Shown here in pieces: positions 8,034 through 15,610 of a stretch of DNA of 48,898 nt (position 1 is the first letter of the stretch; every line of letters starts with the position of its first letter). Source of the stretch: Actinomycetes bacterium (GTDB lineage: Bacteria > Actinomycetota > Acidimicrobiia > Acidimicrobiales > Bog-793). A program made the position numbers and the translations under genes. A model generated the notes under the pieces. The model did no database searches, was not told the origin of the DNA, and was given only the letters and a program-made list of their open reading frames with translations. The stretch is taken from NCBI GenBank assembly GCA_021809805.1, contig JAJZKA010000006.1:1-48898 (forward strand), given 5' to 3'.

Positions 8034-8993
8034 TGAGGTCGCTGAACAGCTCGGCCACTCCCTTGGAGGTCATCGAGGTGCCGCGATCGGCATGGATGGT
8101 CAAGGTGCCCTTCTCGATGGCCTGGTCAGTCACTGCTCTGGTGATGAACTCCTCGGCGAGCTCGGTGTTCTCCGTCGAGGCCACCATCCATCCCACGATG
8201 TAGCGGGAGAAGATGTCGATCGCCACGTAGCAGTCGAACCACACGCCTCTGTCGGGGCCGCGTAGCTTGGTGATATCCCAACAAGCGGCTCGAGCGGCTC
8301 GAGGAGGACCTCGCCAAGCACAAGCTGACGCTCGACATTGCGGGAAAAGCGCACGCGCGCTCTTGGCGATGCTTTGATTTTGCGAGCTGCAGCCCCTCGT
8401 TGGGACCGCTGCGGCCTGCCGGGCATCGGGGAGGTCCCGGGCCACCCACTACCGGGCCTTGTCCCGCCGGTGCTCGGACCGCCCCTCCCGCCCTCGTCAC
8501 CGGCGAATGCGCTCTCAAAACAGGAGGTCGCCGAGCTCCTCTGTGTGCTGCGCTCGCCGCGGTTCTGCGACCTTTCTCCCGCCCAGATCTGGGCGATTCT
8601 CTCCTCGACAGGGAAGCTACCTCGCCTCGATCTCGACCATGTACCGCGTGCTTCGGGCCAACGGCGAGGTCAACGAGCGCCGAGCACAGGCGACCCATCC
8701 GACGAGGGCCCGGCCCGAGCTGATGGCCGACCGGCCGAATATGTGCTGGGCGTCGCGGTGTCCGGGTCCACCTTGGTCTTGCGCCCCCTCGTCGCAAGTG
8801 CGCTCTGAGCTGCGTTGTCGCGTGCCCGGCGCCACTCGGTGATGTGGCTCGAATAGAGACCTTCTCGACGAGGCAGAGCGCTCTTGTCACCGTCACCGGC
8901 GTAGGCGTGGTACTCGGCCACGATTCTCAGCTTGTACTCGGCGGTGAAGCTCCGCCGTGCGCCCGCTATCTCGCTGGCGTGGCACACGCGCAC
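8000..8993 (-). mobile_element. IS3-family element relic with an internal inversion
   Basis: The minus strand encodes the OrfA N-terminus from 8993 (ARRSFTAEYKLRIVAEYHA...REGLYSSHITEWRRARD). Further on, at 8276-8034, it encodes the OrfB catalytic DDE region (DITKLRGPDRGVWFDCYVAI...SRYIVGWMVASTENTELA...IHADRGTSMTSKGVAELFSDL). The piece between them, 8281-8746, encodes its part on the plus strand: OrfA C-terminus (NKRLERLEEDLAKHKLTLDI) and OrfB N-terminus (EVAELLCVLRSPRFCDLSPAQIWAIL...ISTMYRVLRANGEVNERRAQ), with at least two frameshifts. The 3' end of orfB after THSRP and both terminal repeats are missing. The element is non-functional. Confidence 0.85.
8281..8746 (+). pseudogene. Inverted central segment of the IS3 relic (orfA 3' / orfB 5')
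   Basis: This segment is bounded by CCCA (8277-8280) and TGGG (8747-8750), a 4-bp inverted repeat. If the stretch is flipped back in silico, both junctions read in frame on the minus strand: VDPDTATP-NKRLERLEE for OrfA and RPNMCW-DITKLRGP for OrfB. Within the segment OrfB passes through three frames (RATHYRALSRR, then EVAELLCVLRSPRFCDL, then YLASISTMYRVLRANGEV), so single-base indels have accumulated as well. Confidence 0.75.
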
Positions 8994-9419
8994 GTGACGA
9001 GCCTCAGCTACAGCCCGCTCGGAACGAAGACGAGCGAGATCGGTGGATTACGGGCGCCGTTGCCAGGCTCGGAGACGTTGTGGGTGGTCTCGGTCCAAGG
9101 CAGGCGATTGCAGGCCCTCACGGGGCCGAGCGAGCACGGCCGATGGGCCGCGGTCGTGATGAATGCCGACGCTCGCCCGGGCGTTGCCGTCGACCTCGTT
9201 GTCGGCCTGAAGACCGGGGCGCTGCTGCCGCTCGGCTGGGGGGCATCCGGCCTTGGGCTCCTCGTGCTCGGCGGACCGGTGTTCTTGCTCCTCTTCGGCC
9301 TCGCCCGGCCGCGCACGGCCACGACGGCGCCAGGCGAGGGGGGGCTTCTGGCGAGGCGCTCGGCGCCGGCGAGCGTCCCGACGCCGTGCACGTCGAGGGA
9401 CGGATCGACCCTGGGGTGA
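8975..9419 (+). pseudogene. 5'-truncated membrane protein upstream of the DUF4389 gene
   Basis: From about 8975 the frame reads GVAHAHVTSLSYSPLGTKTSE...TLWVVSVQGRRLQALT...GRWAAVVMNADARPGVAVDLVVGLKTGALLPLGWGASGLGLLVLGGPVFLLLFGL. A beta-rich extracellular part is thus followed by one C-terminal membrane segment. Genes of this type commonly precede DUF4389 genes in actinobacteria, as here. The N-terminal half is missing because the IS3 relic abuts it. The track start at 8844 lies inside the IS and is an artefact. The stop at 9419 overlaps the next gene by 34 bp, which fits an old operon. Probably no longer expressed from its own promoter. Confidence 0.7.
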
Positions 9420-10063
9420 GTCGATGGCTGTGGATCATCAAGTGGCTGCTCTTCATCCCACACGCAGTCGTGCTCGTGCTGTTGTGGATCGCCTCGGGCG
9501 TGCGGACCGTCGTCGCGGGGATCGCCGTCTTGTTCAGCGGGCGTTACCCGCGGCCGATCTTCGACTTCAGCGACGGCGTGCTGCGCTGGAGCTGGCGCGT
9601 TGCCTTCTATGCCATCGGTGCGTTCGGCATGGACCGCTACCCGCCATTCTCACTGGCCGCAGACCCGAACTATCCCGCCGACTTGTCGATCGAGTACCCC
9701 GAGCACCTTTCGCGGGGCCTTGTGCTCGTGAAGTGGTGGCTGCTCGCGCTGCCCCGCTACCTCATCGTCGGCGTGTTCGCCGGCGGGTGGGGGCTCGGAG
9801 GTGACGTCATGACCCGCGCCGTCGGTAGCTACGGCCTGATCGGGATCCTGGTCCTCATCGCTGGGGTAATGCTGGCCGCTTGCGGCCGCTACCCGGCGGG
9901 CATCTTTGACTTCGTCATGGGCATGAACCGCTGGTGCGTGCGCGTGTTCGCCTACGTCACCTTGATGCGAGACGAGTACCCGCCCTTCCGTCTCGACCTC
10001 GGGGGTCAAGAACCTGGCGGTCGGCGACCGGCGGCCTCCTCGCCGCCGATGCCGCCCACGTAG
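9386..10063 (+). CDS. DUF4389 domain-containing membrane protein
   Basis: I start it at the in-frame GTG at 9386 (VHVEGRIDPGVSRWLWIIKWLLFIPH). The track start (8957) is in the IS relic. The product is about 225 aa. It carries the duplicated DUF4389 pattern: SRWLWIIKWLLFIPHAVVLVLLW and FSGRYPRPIFDFSDGVLRWSWRVAFYA...DRYPPFSL, then again SRGLVLVKWWLLALPRYLIVGVF and CGRYPAGIFDFVMGMNRWCVRVFAYVTLMRDEYPPFRL. About four hydrophobic segments suggest an integral membrane protein. The function of the family is unknown. Its usual partner directly upstream has been truncated by an IS, so any joint function is probably lost or changed here. Confidence 0.85.
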   Translation: MHVEGRIDPGVSRWLWIIKWLLFIPHAVVLVLLWIASGVRTVVAGIAVLFSGRYPRPIFDFSDGVLRWSWRVAFYAIGAFGMDRYPPFSLAADPNYPADLSIEYPEHLSRGLVLVKWWLLALPRYLIVGVFAGGWGLGGDVMTRAVGSYGLIGILVLIAGVMLAACGRYPAGIFDFVMGMNRWCVRVFAYVTLMRDEYPPFRLDLGGQEPGGRRPAASSPPMPPT

Positions 10064-10117
10064 TGCCCGCGGCCATCCACCGCGAGCGCATCGCTTGGCC
10101 GATAGCCCGGGCCGCGA

Positions 10118-10732
10118 TCAGGGCGTCTGCGGCTTGTGGCGAGATCGGAGAAGTCGCCGTCCTCGGCGGCCCACCTCCACGAGGGCGCTGATGGCGAGCG
10201 TGATGCCGAGCGCGAGGAGAAAACCGATCCAGGGCCGCTGCTCGAAGGCCTTGCCGCCCAGCCGGCCGACCATGAAGGCGTAGCTCGCCCACAACAGCGC
10301 GGCGATTGCCACCGCGGTGACAAAGCTGCGTCGGCGGTAGGCGACGATTCCGCACGTCAGCGTCACGGCGGTGCGGCCGCCGGGGATGAATCGGCAGACG
10401 AGGATCAGTCGACCACCGAAGCGGGCGAGCGCGTGCTCGGCCCAAGCGCGGCGGTGCGCGCCCTTCGGGCTCGAGAAAAAGCGCCGCGTGACGGCTGGGG
10501 CGAAGCGCTTGCCGAGCAGGTAGGAGAGATTGTCACCGAGGAACGCGCCGAGCGCGGCGAGCCCGACGATCAGCGCGATTCGCGGGTCCGCGCTGCCGGC
10601 GGTCGCCACCCCGAGCGCGATGATCGCTGTCTCGCTCGGCACGATAGGCAAGACCGCGTCGAGAAGTGGCATGGCGAAGGCCAAGAAGTACGAGAGCGGC
10701 GAACCGAGCTGAAGCGCGGTGAGCTGGCTCAT
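10118..10732 (-). CDS. DedA-family (SNARE-associated/VTT) membrane protein
   Basis: The protein is 204 aa with several membrane segments. The DedA core is visible: PLLDAVLPIVPSETAIIALG near the N-terminus, GAFLGDNLSYLLGKRF in the middle, and the family signature FGGRLILVCRFIPGGRTAVTLTCGI. DedA proteins are polytopic membrane proteins linked to membrane homeostasis and to lipid-carrier (undecaprenyl-phosphate) flipping in several bacteria. It overlaps the stop of the terC-like gene by 4 nt (ATGA), so the two form a leftward operon. The C-terminus is basic (VGRRGRRLLRSRHK). The lipid-carrier role is family knowledge; the specific substrate here is not known. Confidence 0.9.
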   Translation of the reverse strand: MSQLTALQLGSPLSYFLAFAMPLLDAVLPIVPSETAIIALGVATAGSADPRIALIVGLAALGAFLGDNLSYLLGKRFAPAVTRRFFSSPKGAHRRAWAEHALARFGGRLILVCRFIPGGRTAVTLTCGIVAYRRRSFVTAVAIAALLWASYAFMVGRLGGKAFEQRPWIGFLLALGITLAISALVEVGRRGRRLLRSRHKPQTP

Positions 10733-11652
10733 GGTTCTGTTCCAGCGCGCTCGGAGCGGCGGCGCCGCGAGCTCGCGAGGAGCGTGATCGCCAACACCGC
10801 CGCGATGCCACCGAGCGTCGCCGTCGTCGGCACTTCAAGGAGGGGGCGCACCAGCATCTTGAGGCCGATCAGGACGAGCAGCACAGCGAGCCCCTTGGTG
10901 AGCGCGCTGATGCGCTCCATCGCGTCCGCGAGGACGAAGTACAGCGATCGCAATCCGAGGACCGCGAACGCGTTCGACGTGAAGACGATGAAGACGTTGC
11001 TCGTGACGCCGAAGATCGCTGGAATAGAGTCCGCAGCGAAGACGAGGTCGGTGGTCTCGACTGCGAGGAGCGCCAACAACAGCGGCGTGGCAAGGCGACG
11101 GCCACTCTCGCGCGCCACAAAGCGCCCTTCGCTGGGCTGCGCGGTGATCGGCACCAAGCGCCGGATAGCCCGAATGAGCCGGCCATGCTCGATGTCGAAC
11201 TGGCCGCCGCGTGCCATGCGGAGCCCAGCGAGCACGACGATCGCGCCGAAGGGGTAGAAGGCCCAATCGACATTGCGTACGAAGGCGGCGCCTGCGGCGA
11301 TGAATCCGCCTCGTGCCAAGAGTGCTCCGAGGACACCCCAGTACAGCACGAGCCGCTGGGAGGACATCGGCACGCAAAAGCCTCGGAACAACAGCGCGAA
11401 CGCGACGACGTTGTCCACGCTGAGCGACTTCTCCAGCAGGTAGCCCGAAAAGTACTGCCCCGATGCCCCCCAACCCCAGGTGACTCCGACGACGACGCCG
11501 AAGACGACCGAGAGGGCGATCCACGCGGCGGTCTCGATGAGGGCTGGCCGACTCCCCGCGAGGTCGCGCAGGCGGTGGAGGGCGATGTCGCCGACGAGCA
11601 GTGCCGCGATTCCGATGAGGGTCGCGGCCCAGCCCCACGCCGGGACGTTCAT
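10729..11652 (-). CDS. TerC/Alx-family integral membrane protein
   Basis: The start is the ATG at 11652 (MNVPAWGWAATLIG). The track's upstream start adds only a polar leader. The product is 307 aa with eight or more hydrophobic segments. TerC signatures are clear: GYLLEKSLSVDNVVAFALLFRGF near residue 80 and the second acidic motif AVETTDLVFAADSIPAIFGVT around residue 200. Between them is a cytoplasmic loop, PITAQPSEGRFVARESGRR. The paired acidic motifs in membrane helices are thought to bind metal ions; Alx/TerC members export manganese or support metal-loading of exported proteins. It is the promoter-proximal gene of a two-gene operon with dedA. A manganese or other divalent-metal role is inferred from the family. 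Confidence 0.9.
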   Translation of the reverse strand: MNVPAWGWAATLIGIAALLVGDIALHRLRDLAGSRPALIETAAWIALSVVFGVVVGVTWGWGASGQYFSGYLLEKSLSVDNVVAFALLFRGFCVPMSSQRLVLYWGVLGALLARGGFIAAGAAFVRNVDWAFYPFGAIVVLAGLRMARGGQFDIEHGRLIRAIRRLVPITAQPSEGRFVARESGRRLATPLLLALLAVETTDLVFAADSIPAIFGVTSNVFIVFTSNAFAVLGLRSLYFVLADAMERISALTKGLAVLLVLIGLKMLVRPLLEVPTTATLGGIAAVLAITLLASSRRRRSERAGTEP

Positions 11653-11938
11653 CGGGTCCCTCGTACGTGCTCGATCCGGCAAGTCTCCCTCAACGGCGTC
11701 ACGCGCCCGCGCCGGGGCAACGCGCGCTGCGGTGGCTGGGACAAACCTCGAAGGCCCTGGTCAGGACTTCGTCCCCGGATCGCCCCAGAACGCGGAAGCC
11801 GGGATCTCAGAACGCCGGGTGGCATCTTCGAGAACGCCCCTTGCGGGCAAGCAGTCTCCTCCCAGCCCAACGGCATCGCGGTCCGCCGCCAACACACGCC
11901 GCGGATCCATCCTCCCTCGCACGCAGGACCGGCCGGCC
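11653..11938. other. Gap upstream of terC with no supported gene
   Basis: Only short, Arg/Pro-rich frames overlap here on both strands. I see no domain, no Shine-Dalgarno/start pair and no convincing promoter. It probably holds the terC-dedA promoter and decayed sequence. Confidence 0.5.
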
Positions 11939-12283
11939 CTATGTCTCGGTCGTCCGGGCCGGCGCGCCGTGCGGAACGGCAAGTTGGCGTCCCACCGGGG
12001 AACGGGCGACCATCTCGAGCCCGAGCCGGCCGAGCTTGCGGCTCTCCGGGGTGTGCCGCCCTCGCTTCATCAGCAACGCGGCCAGCTCGCGCGTCAGGAA
12101 CCGCAGCTCGCCGTCGCTCAGGTCGACAAGCGCATCGCCGGCCAGCTCGCGAGAGCGCAGCTCTCGAAGCCGCTCCAGCACACGCGCCTGCTCCTCGCCC
12201 CTGGCAGCGGCTTCCCTGAAGTGCGCGTACGACGATGCCCCGAGGGCCGCGAGAACACCCGCGTATGCGTCGCCGTCAAGCAT
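11939..12283 (-). CDS. Hypothetical protein, possibly 5'-truncated
   Basis: The protein is 114 aa and helix-rich, with normal composition (LGASSYAHFREAAARGEEQARVLERLRELRSREL; LSDGELRFLTRELAALLMKRG). No known domain is recognised. The same frame stays open and protein-like upstream of the ATG (about to 12340), with no Shine-Dalgarno before it. The reading frame may therefore have been cut by the junction with the helicase relic at about 12350. It is divergent from that relic. It may be the C-terminal piece of a longer protein. Confidence 0.4.
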   Translation of the reverse strand: MLDGDAYAGVLAALGASSYAHFREAAARGEEQARVLERLRELRSRELAGDALVDLSDGELRFLTRELAALLMKRGRHTPESRKLGRLGLEMVARSPVGRQLAVPHGAPARTTET

Positions 12284-12345
12284 GAGCGTCGCGACGTCGA
12301 CGATGGCCTCGCCGTCGTCGGACTTGTCCCTGTCGGACCCTCCAA

Positions 12346-13293
12346 CCGCGGCCAGGGCAGTACTACAACCTCGGGAAGTTCAGTCAGGTGATCTCGGACT
12401 TCGAGCAGATCCACCTCCAGTCCGAGGCGAACCAGAAGTATCGCTCCTTCGCCGATCACCTGACCTACCAGGCCGAGAGCATCTACCCCGAGGGATGGCT
12501 CGAGACCCGCTACGTCATGCCGAACGCCGTGCAGATCATGACGATCCACCAGGCGAAGGCCTCGAGTGGCCAGTTGTCTTTGTGCCCGGTCTCGTGCGCG
12601 GCCGCTTTCCTGTACAGGGCGCAGGCGGCGTGCAGCCCTGGAGCGTGATCCCCGACGGCGCCGTACGGAACAAGGACGACTACCGAACGACCGAGGAGGA
12701 CGAGCGGCGGCTCTTCTACGTCGCATGCACCCGGTCACAGAAGTTCCTCCGCCTCACCCACGGCGTCGACCCGACGGAGAAGCGCGCGTGGAGAGAGCCG
12801 TCCGTCTTCTGGGCCGAGGCCGAACAGGCCCTTGCCGAGATCGACCCGCCCGATCCCGCGCCTGAGCGCGCGCCGTTGGAACCCGAGCCAAATCGGCAGA
12901 TCGCTGAGGTAAGCCTCTCCTTCAGCGAGCTCAAGTACGCATTCGACTGCCCCTACGCGTTCAAACTGCGCTTCATGTACGGCTTCAACCCGCCTACCGA
13001 CGAGGCCCTCGGCCTCGGCAAGGGCCTGCACGACTGCCTCTTCGAGCTCCACGACCGGGCCCTCCACGGCGGCGACACCTCGCTCGACTGCGTGGACGAG
13101 CTCGTCGAACGCCACCTGCACACGCCCTTCGCCTACCCCGAGCTGCGAGAGAACCTCGCGACGGCCGCCAAGCGCCGACTTCGCGCCTACCTCGAGCAGC
13201 GCCAGCAGACCTTCGCCGAGATCGAGCACGCCGAGCGTCCGATCGAGCTCGAGCGACGTCCCCGCGTTGAACCGGACGAAGCGGTCGTGCCCG
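12346..13293 (+). pseudogene. UvrD/Rep-like helicase C-terminal fragment with PD-(D/E)XK nuclease domain
   Basis: Similarity begins abruptly at YYNLGKFSQVISDFEQIHLQ and runs through helicase motif V (VQIMTIHQAKGLEWPVVFVPGL) and motif VI (TEEDERRLFYVACTRSQKFLRLTH). It then enters a RecB-type nuclease region (LSFSELKYAFDCPYAFKLRFMYGF, ALGLGKGLHDCLFELH). In motif V the DNA reads AAGGCCTC where AAGGGCCTC is needed, a 1-nt deletion at about 12558 that shifts frame. The ATPase core (Walker A/B) is missing on the left and the end of the nuclease on the right. Intact relatives (PcrA/AdnA/RecB-like helicase-nucleases) act in DNA repair or phage defence. This copy is dead. Confidence 0.8.
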
Positions 13294-13755
13294 ACGCTTG
13301 GCGCCATCGGGCTGTTGCTTGAGGAGGACAACTTCGGGGCTCCGAGCGCGCGCTGTTGGCCTGTCCGCACGAGCCGTTCTCCCCGGGTGTTCGAGATCTG
13401 CGGCGATGACGATTGGCGGCGTCTGACCGAGCGGTACCCGATCGAAGTCACCTTCGGCCGCCGCGGGAACTGGGACCAGGCCACCGGGCGTACCGGGCGA
13501 TGGCTGCTCCCCGACTGGTCGCTCGTGCTCCAGGACGACGACGCGGTCCCTCTGAGCGCGATGGTCTACTTCGCGGCCTCGGGGCGGGTGCTCGCGCTCG
13601 AGCGCGACGTTGCGATGCTGATCGCTGGATGGAACGCCGATGAGACCTACTGGCTCACAGACGTGCTCGCCTTTGCGGGGGCGCCGACCGATTGGGCTGC
13701 CGCAGATCACCATCCGTCTCGGACGTGGCATCCCTTGAAAGGGCGAGTCGAATGA
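13294..13755 (+). pseudogene. C-terminal fragment of an uncharacterised family (paralogue of the gene at 43223-44311)
   Basis: The ORF from 13267 carries about 150 residues that align without gaps over long stretches with the C-terminus of the 362-aa protein at 43-44 kb. Examples are LGAIGLLLEEDNFGAP / LGAVGLLLEEDTHEAP, CWPVRTSRSPRVFEI / CWPVRPSGSVRVFEI, RWLLPDWSL / RWIIPDWSA and AGWNADETYWLTDVL / AGWDPDVSFWLSDVL. The N-terminal ~210 residues are missing. The fragment is joined directly behind the helicase relic, at about 13290. The reading frame is intact, so a short product is possible, but its TTG start (13267) has no ribosome-binding site that I can see. Confidence 0.7.
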
Positions 13756-13947
13756 GCATCGCCGCGCTCGCAGCTCCCCGGCTGTTGATCCAGTCTTTTG
13801 CCGGCGAGCCCCACCACGGGAGCTGACGATGGCAACGCCGATCGGGCGAGCGTCGCCATCGGCGCGAGCGACATGAGACGCGCGGTGTCACCGGAGCCTT
13901 CCCGAGCGGCGACGCTGCGAGCGCGGTGGAGCGGTGAGACGGTGGCC

Positions 13948-14248
13948 ATGCGCGAGCGTTTCGAACCTCTGCGGACCCCCCGGCTCTTCCTGGGGTCGAT
14001 CAGCCGAGCGGTCGCTTGCGCGATCGCCAAGGGGGCGGTCGGGCTCCTTCGGACCGGGGAAGAATGACGCCAGCCCGGCACACTGAACGGTGACCCTGAG
14101 GCTGGAGCACGGCCACGCCGCGGGGTGGCTGCTTCGTTCTTCCGGCATCGTCATCGGCGACTGCGGCATCCGTGCCTCCGTAGACGGTGCCGGTTGCATC
14201 GAGGTCGGCTCCGGGCTCGCCGAGTCCTATCGTCAACGATTCTCCTAA
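13948..14248 (+). pseudogene. GNAT-family N-acetyltransferase relic
   Basis: Reading starts at ATG 13948 with RFEPLRTPRLFLGSISRAVACAIAKG. It then continues in another frame after an indel near 14030, with a TGA at 14083. From 14090 it reads TLRLEHGHAAGWLLRSSGIVIGDCGIRASV...CIEVGSGLAESYRQRFS, to a stop at 14246-14248. This follows the GNAT order: N-terminal strand, helix, beta2-beta3 with IGDCG, then beta4 EVG.GL. The acetyl-CoA loop and the rest of the fold are missing. It ends inside the convergent MFS gene. An N-acetyltransferase origin is likely; it is not functional. Confidence 0.65.
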
Positions 14249-15474
14249 TGACGACCCTTGTCCGGCGACCCGCGACCGACCAGATGTCGAGGGAATCCGG
14301 CGGCGAGTGGGACCGTCGCGGCACTCAACGCGGCGATCACCCAGAGCGCGTTGGAGAGGTCGTGGTTGCTGACCGTCTGGCTGATGGCAAGGACCAGGAG
14401 GGCGCCGATTCCGTTCGCCAGTCCGAGCGCGATGCCCGATCCCATGGAGCGGTTCTCGGGGAAGATGTCCTGGCCGATCAAGATGGTGGACGACATCGTG
14501 AGGAAGAGCGCGATCCCAAGTGGCGCGGCGGTGATCCAGATCAAAACTCCGTGGAGGTAAATGATCGGGACGATGAGCACGGCGGTTGCGGCCGAGGAGG
14601 TTGCGAGGACGCTGAGGCGGCCGACGCGATCCGCGAGGTGGCCGCCGTAGAGGTTGCCGATCACGCCGACGACCAACATCACGGTGATGATCGAGGCTCC
14701 CGAGACGAGGGAACCGCCATGGAGATGCCAAAGAATAGGGATGAAGGTGGACATGGCATAGATCGCAAGGGCTCGGATTGACTGGTAGGTCACGAGCATC
14801 GCCATGGGGCGGCGGTGCCGACGCCACGCGATGGGCTGGTTTGGTCCTGACTTTGGCGCGAGGCGCGGGGCGGCGCGGATGAGCAGCGGCACCGTGGCGA
14901 TGCCCGGGATGCCGACAACCCAGAGGTAGCCAATGCCCAGGTGGGCGACAACAAGGCTGGCGGCGGTGGGCCAGACCCCTCGGCCCAGTTCGCCGCCGAC
15001 CAGGAACGCGGACGTCAGCAACCCGTGGCGACCGCGCAGCAGGCTGCGCACTCCTGCAAGGGCTTGGGGGTGGAACAGCGCGTTACCCATGCCGACGAGG
15101 AGCAGGAGCGCCACGAGCAGCCAGGTGTTGTGGGCCACCCCGAGCAGGCCACCACCGAGTGAGCTGACCGTCAGGCCGGTGACGATGAGAGATCTGCCAC
15201 CCATGCGATCGGCGAGCCAACCCGTCACCGGCTGCAGGGTTTGGCCGATCGTGAGCGCCGCGATGAGCACTCCAGCCATCCGTACCGGCTCGTGCAGCGA
15301 CACCAATACCGCGGGAAGTACGCCCGGGAGGTAGTTCGCGGCACCATCGTTCAGCAGGTGCGCCCACGACAGAACGAGCAACCGTTGGCGGTCAATGGTG
15401 GGAGCCTCTCGAGGTGCAGCGGGTGGTGCGTGCGGGCGAGTCGGCACGGCTGCCACGGTACGACGAAATGTCAT
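14245..15474 (-). CDS. MFS transporter, fosmidomycin-resistance (Fsr)-like
   Basis: The protein is 409 aa with about 12 membrane segments. The Fsr-type first helix signature is present (RLLVLSWAHLLNDGAANYLPGVLPAVL), with the MFS motif-A-like loop TGWLADRMGGRSLIVTGL, the helix-4 stretch GMGNALFHPQALAGVRS, and a second-half motif A NLYGGHLADRVGRLSVL. The N-terminus is a polar Pro/Arg-rich leader. In E. coli, Fsr exports fosmidomycin; other family members export diverse small molecules, so the substrate is open. It is divergent from a second MFS gene at 15611, with about 136 bp between the starts, and converges with the GNAT relic. No regulator lies next to it. Confidence 0.85.
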   Translation of the reverse strand: MTFRRTVAAVPTRPHAPPAAPREAPTIDRQRLLVLSWAHLLNDGAANYLPGVLPAVLVSLHEPVRMAGVLIAALTIGQTLQPVTGWLADRMGGRSLIVTGLTVSSLGGGLLGVAHNTWLLVALLLLVGMGNALFHPQALAGVRSLLRGRHGLLTSAFLVGGELGRGVWPTAASLVVAHLGIGYLWVVGIPGIATVPLLIRAAPRLAPKSGPNQPIAWRRHRRPMAMLVTYQSIRALAIYAMSTFIPILWHLHGGSLVSGASIITVMLVVGVIGNLYGGHLADRVGRLSVLATSSAATAVLIVPIIYLHGVLIWITAAPLGIALFLTMSSTILIGQDIFPENRSMGSGIALGLANGIGALLVLAISQTVSNHDLSNALWVIAALSAATVPLAAGFPRHLVGRGSPDKGRH

Positions 15475-15610
15475 CCCAGACGCTCAGCACCGTGGTCGAG
15501 CCTTAAGGCAGGAGAATGCGGGCGAGTATCGCCGGATCGGTCACCGTGGCGTTGACGCGTTGGCCGCTCGGGTTCGATCTTGGCGAGGGCTACCTGCTAG
15601 AAGCAGTTGC

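Noticed and set aside
7981-8040. 16-bp tandem repeat as a CRISPR-like array
   Set aside because: Units abut with no spacers and only three copies occur.
11667-12345. N-terminal part of the long ORF 11667-13322
   Set aside because: No helicase similarity before about 12350; the extension is open by chance in GC-rich DNA.
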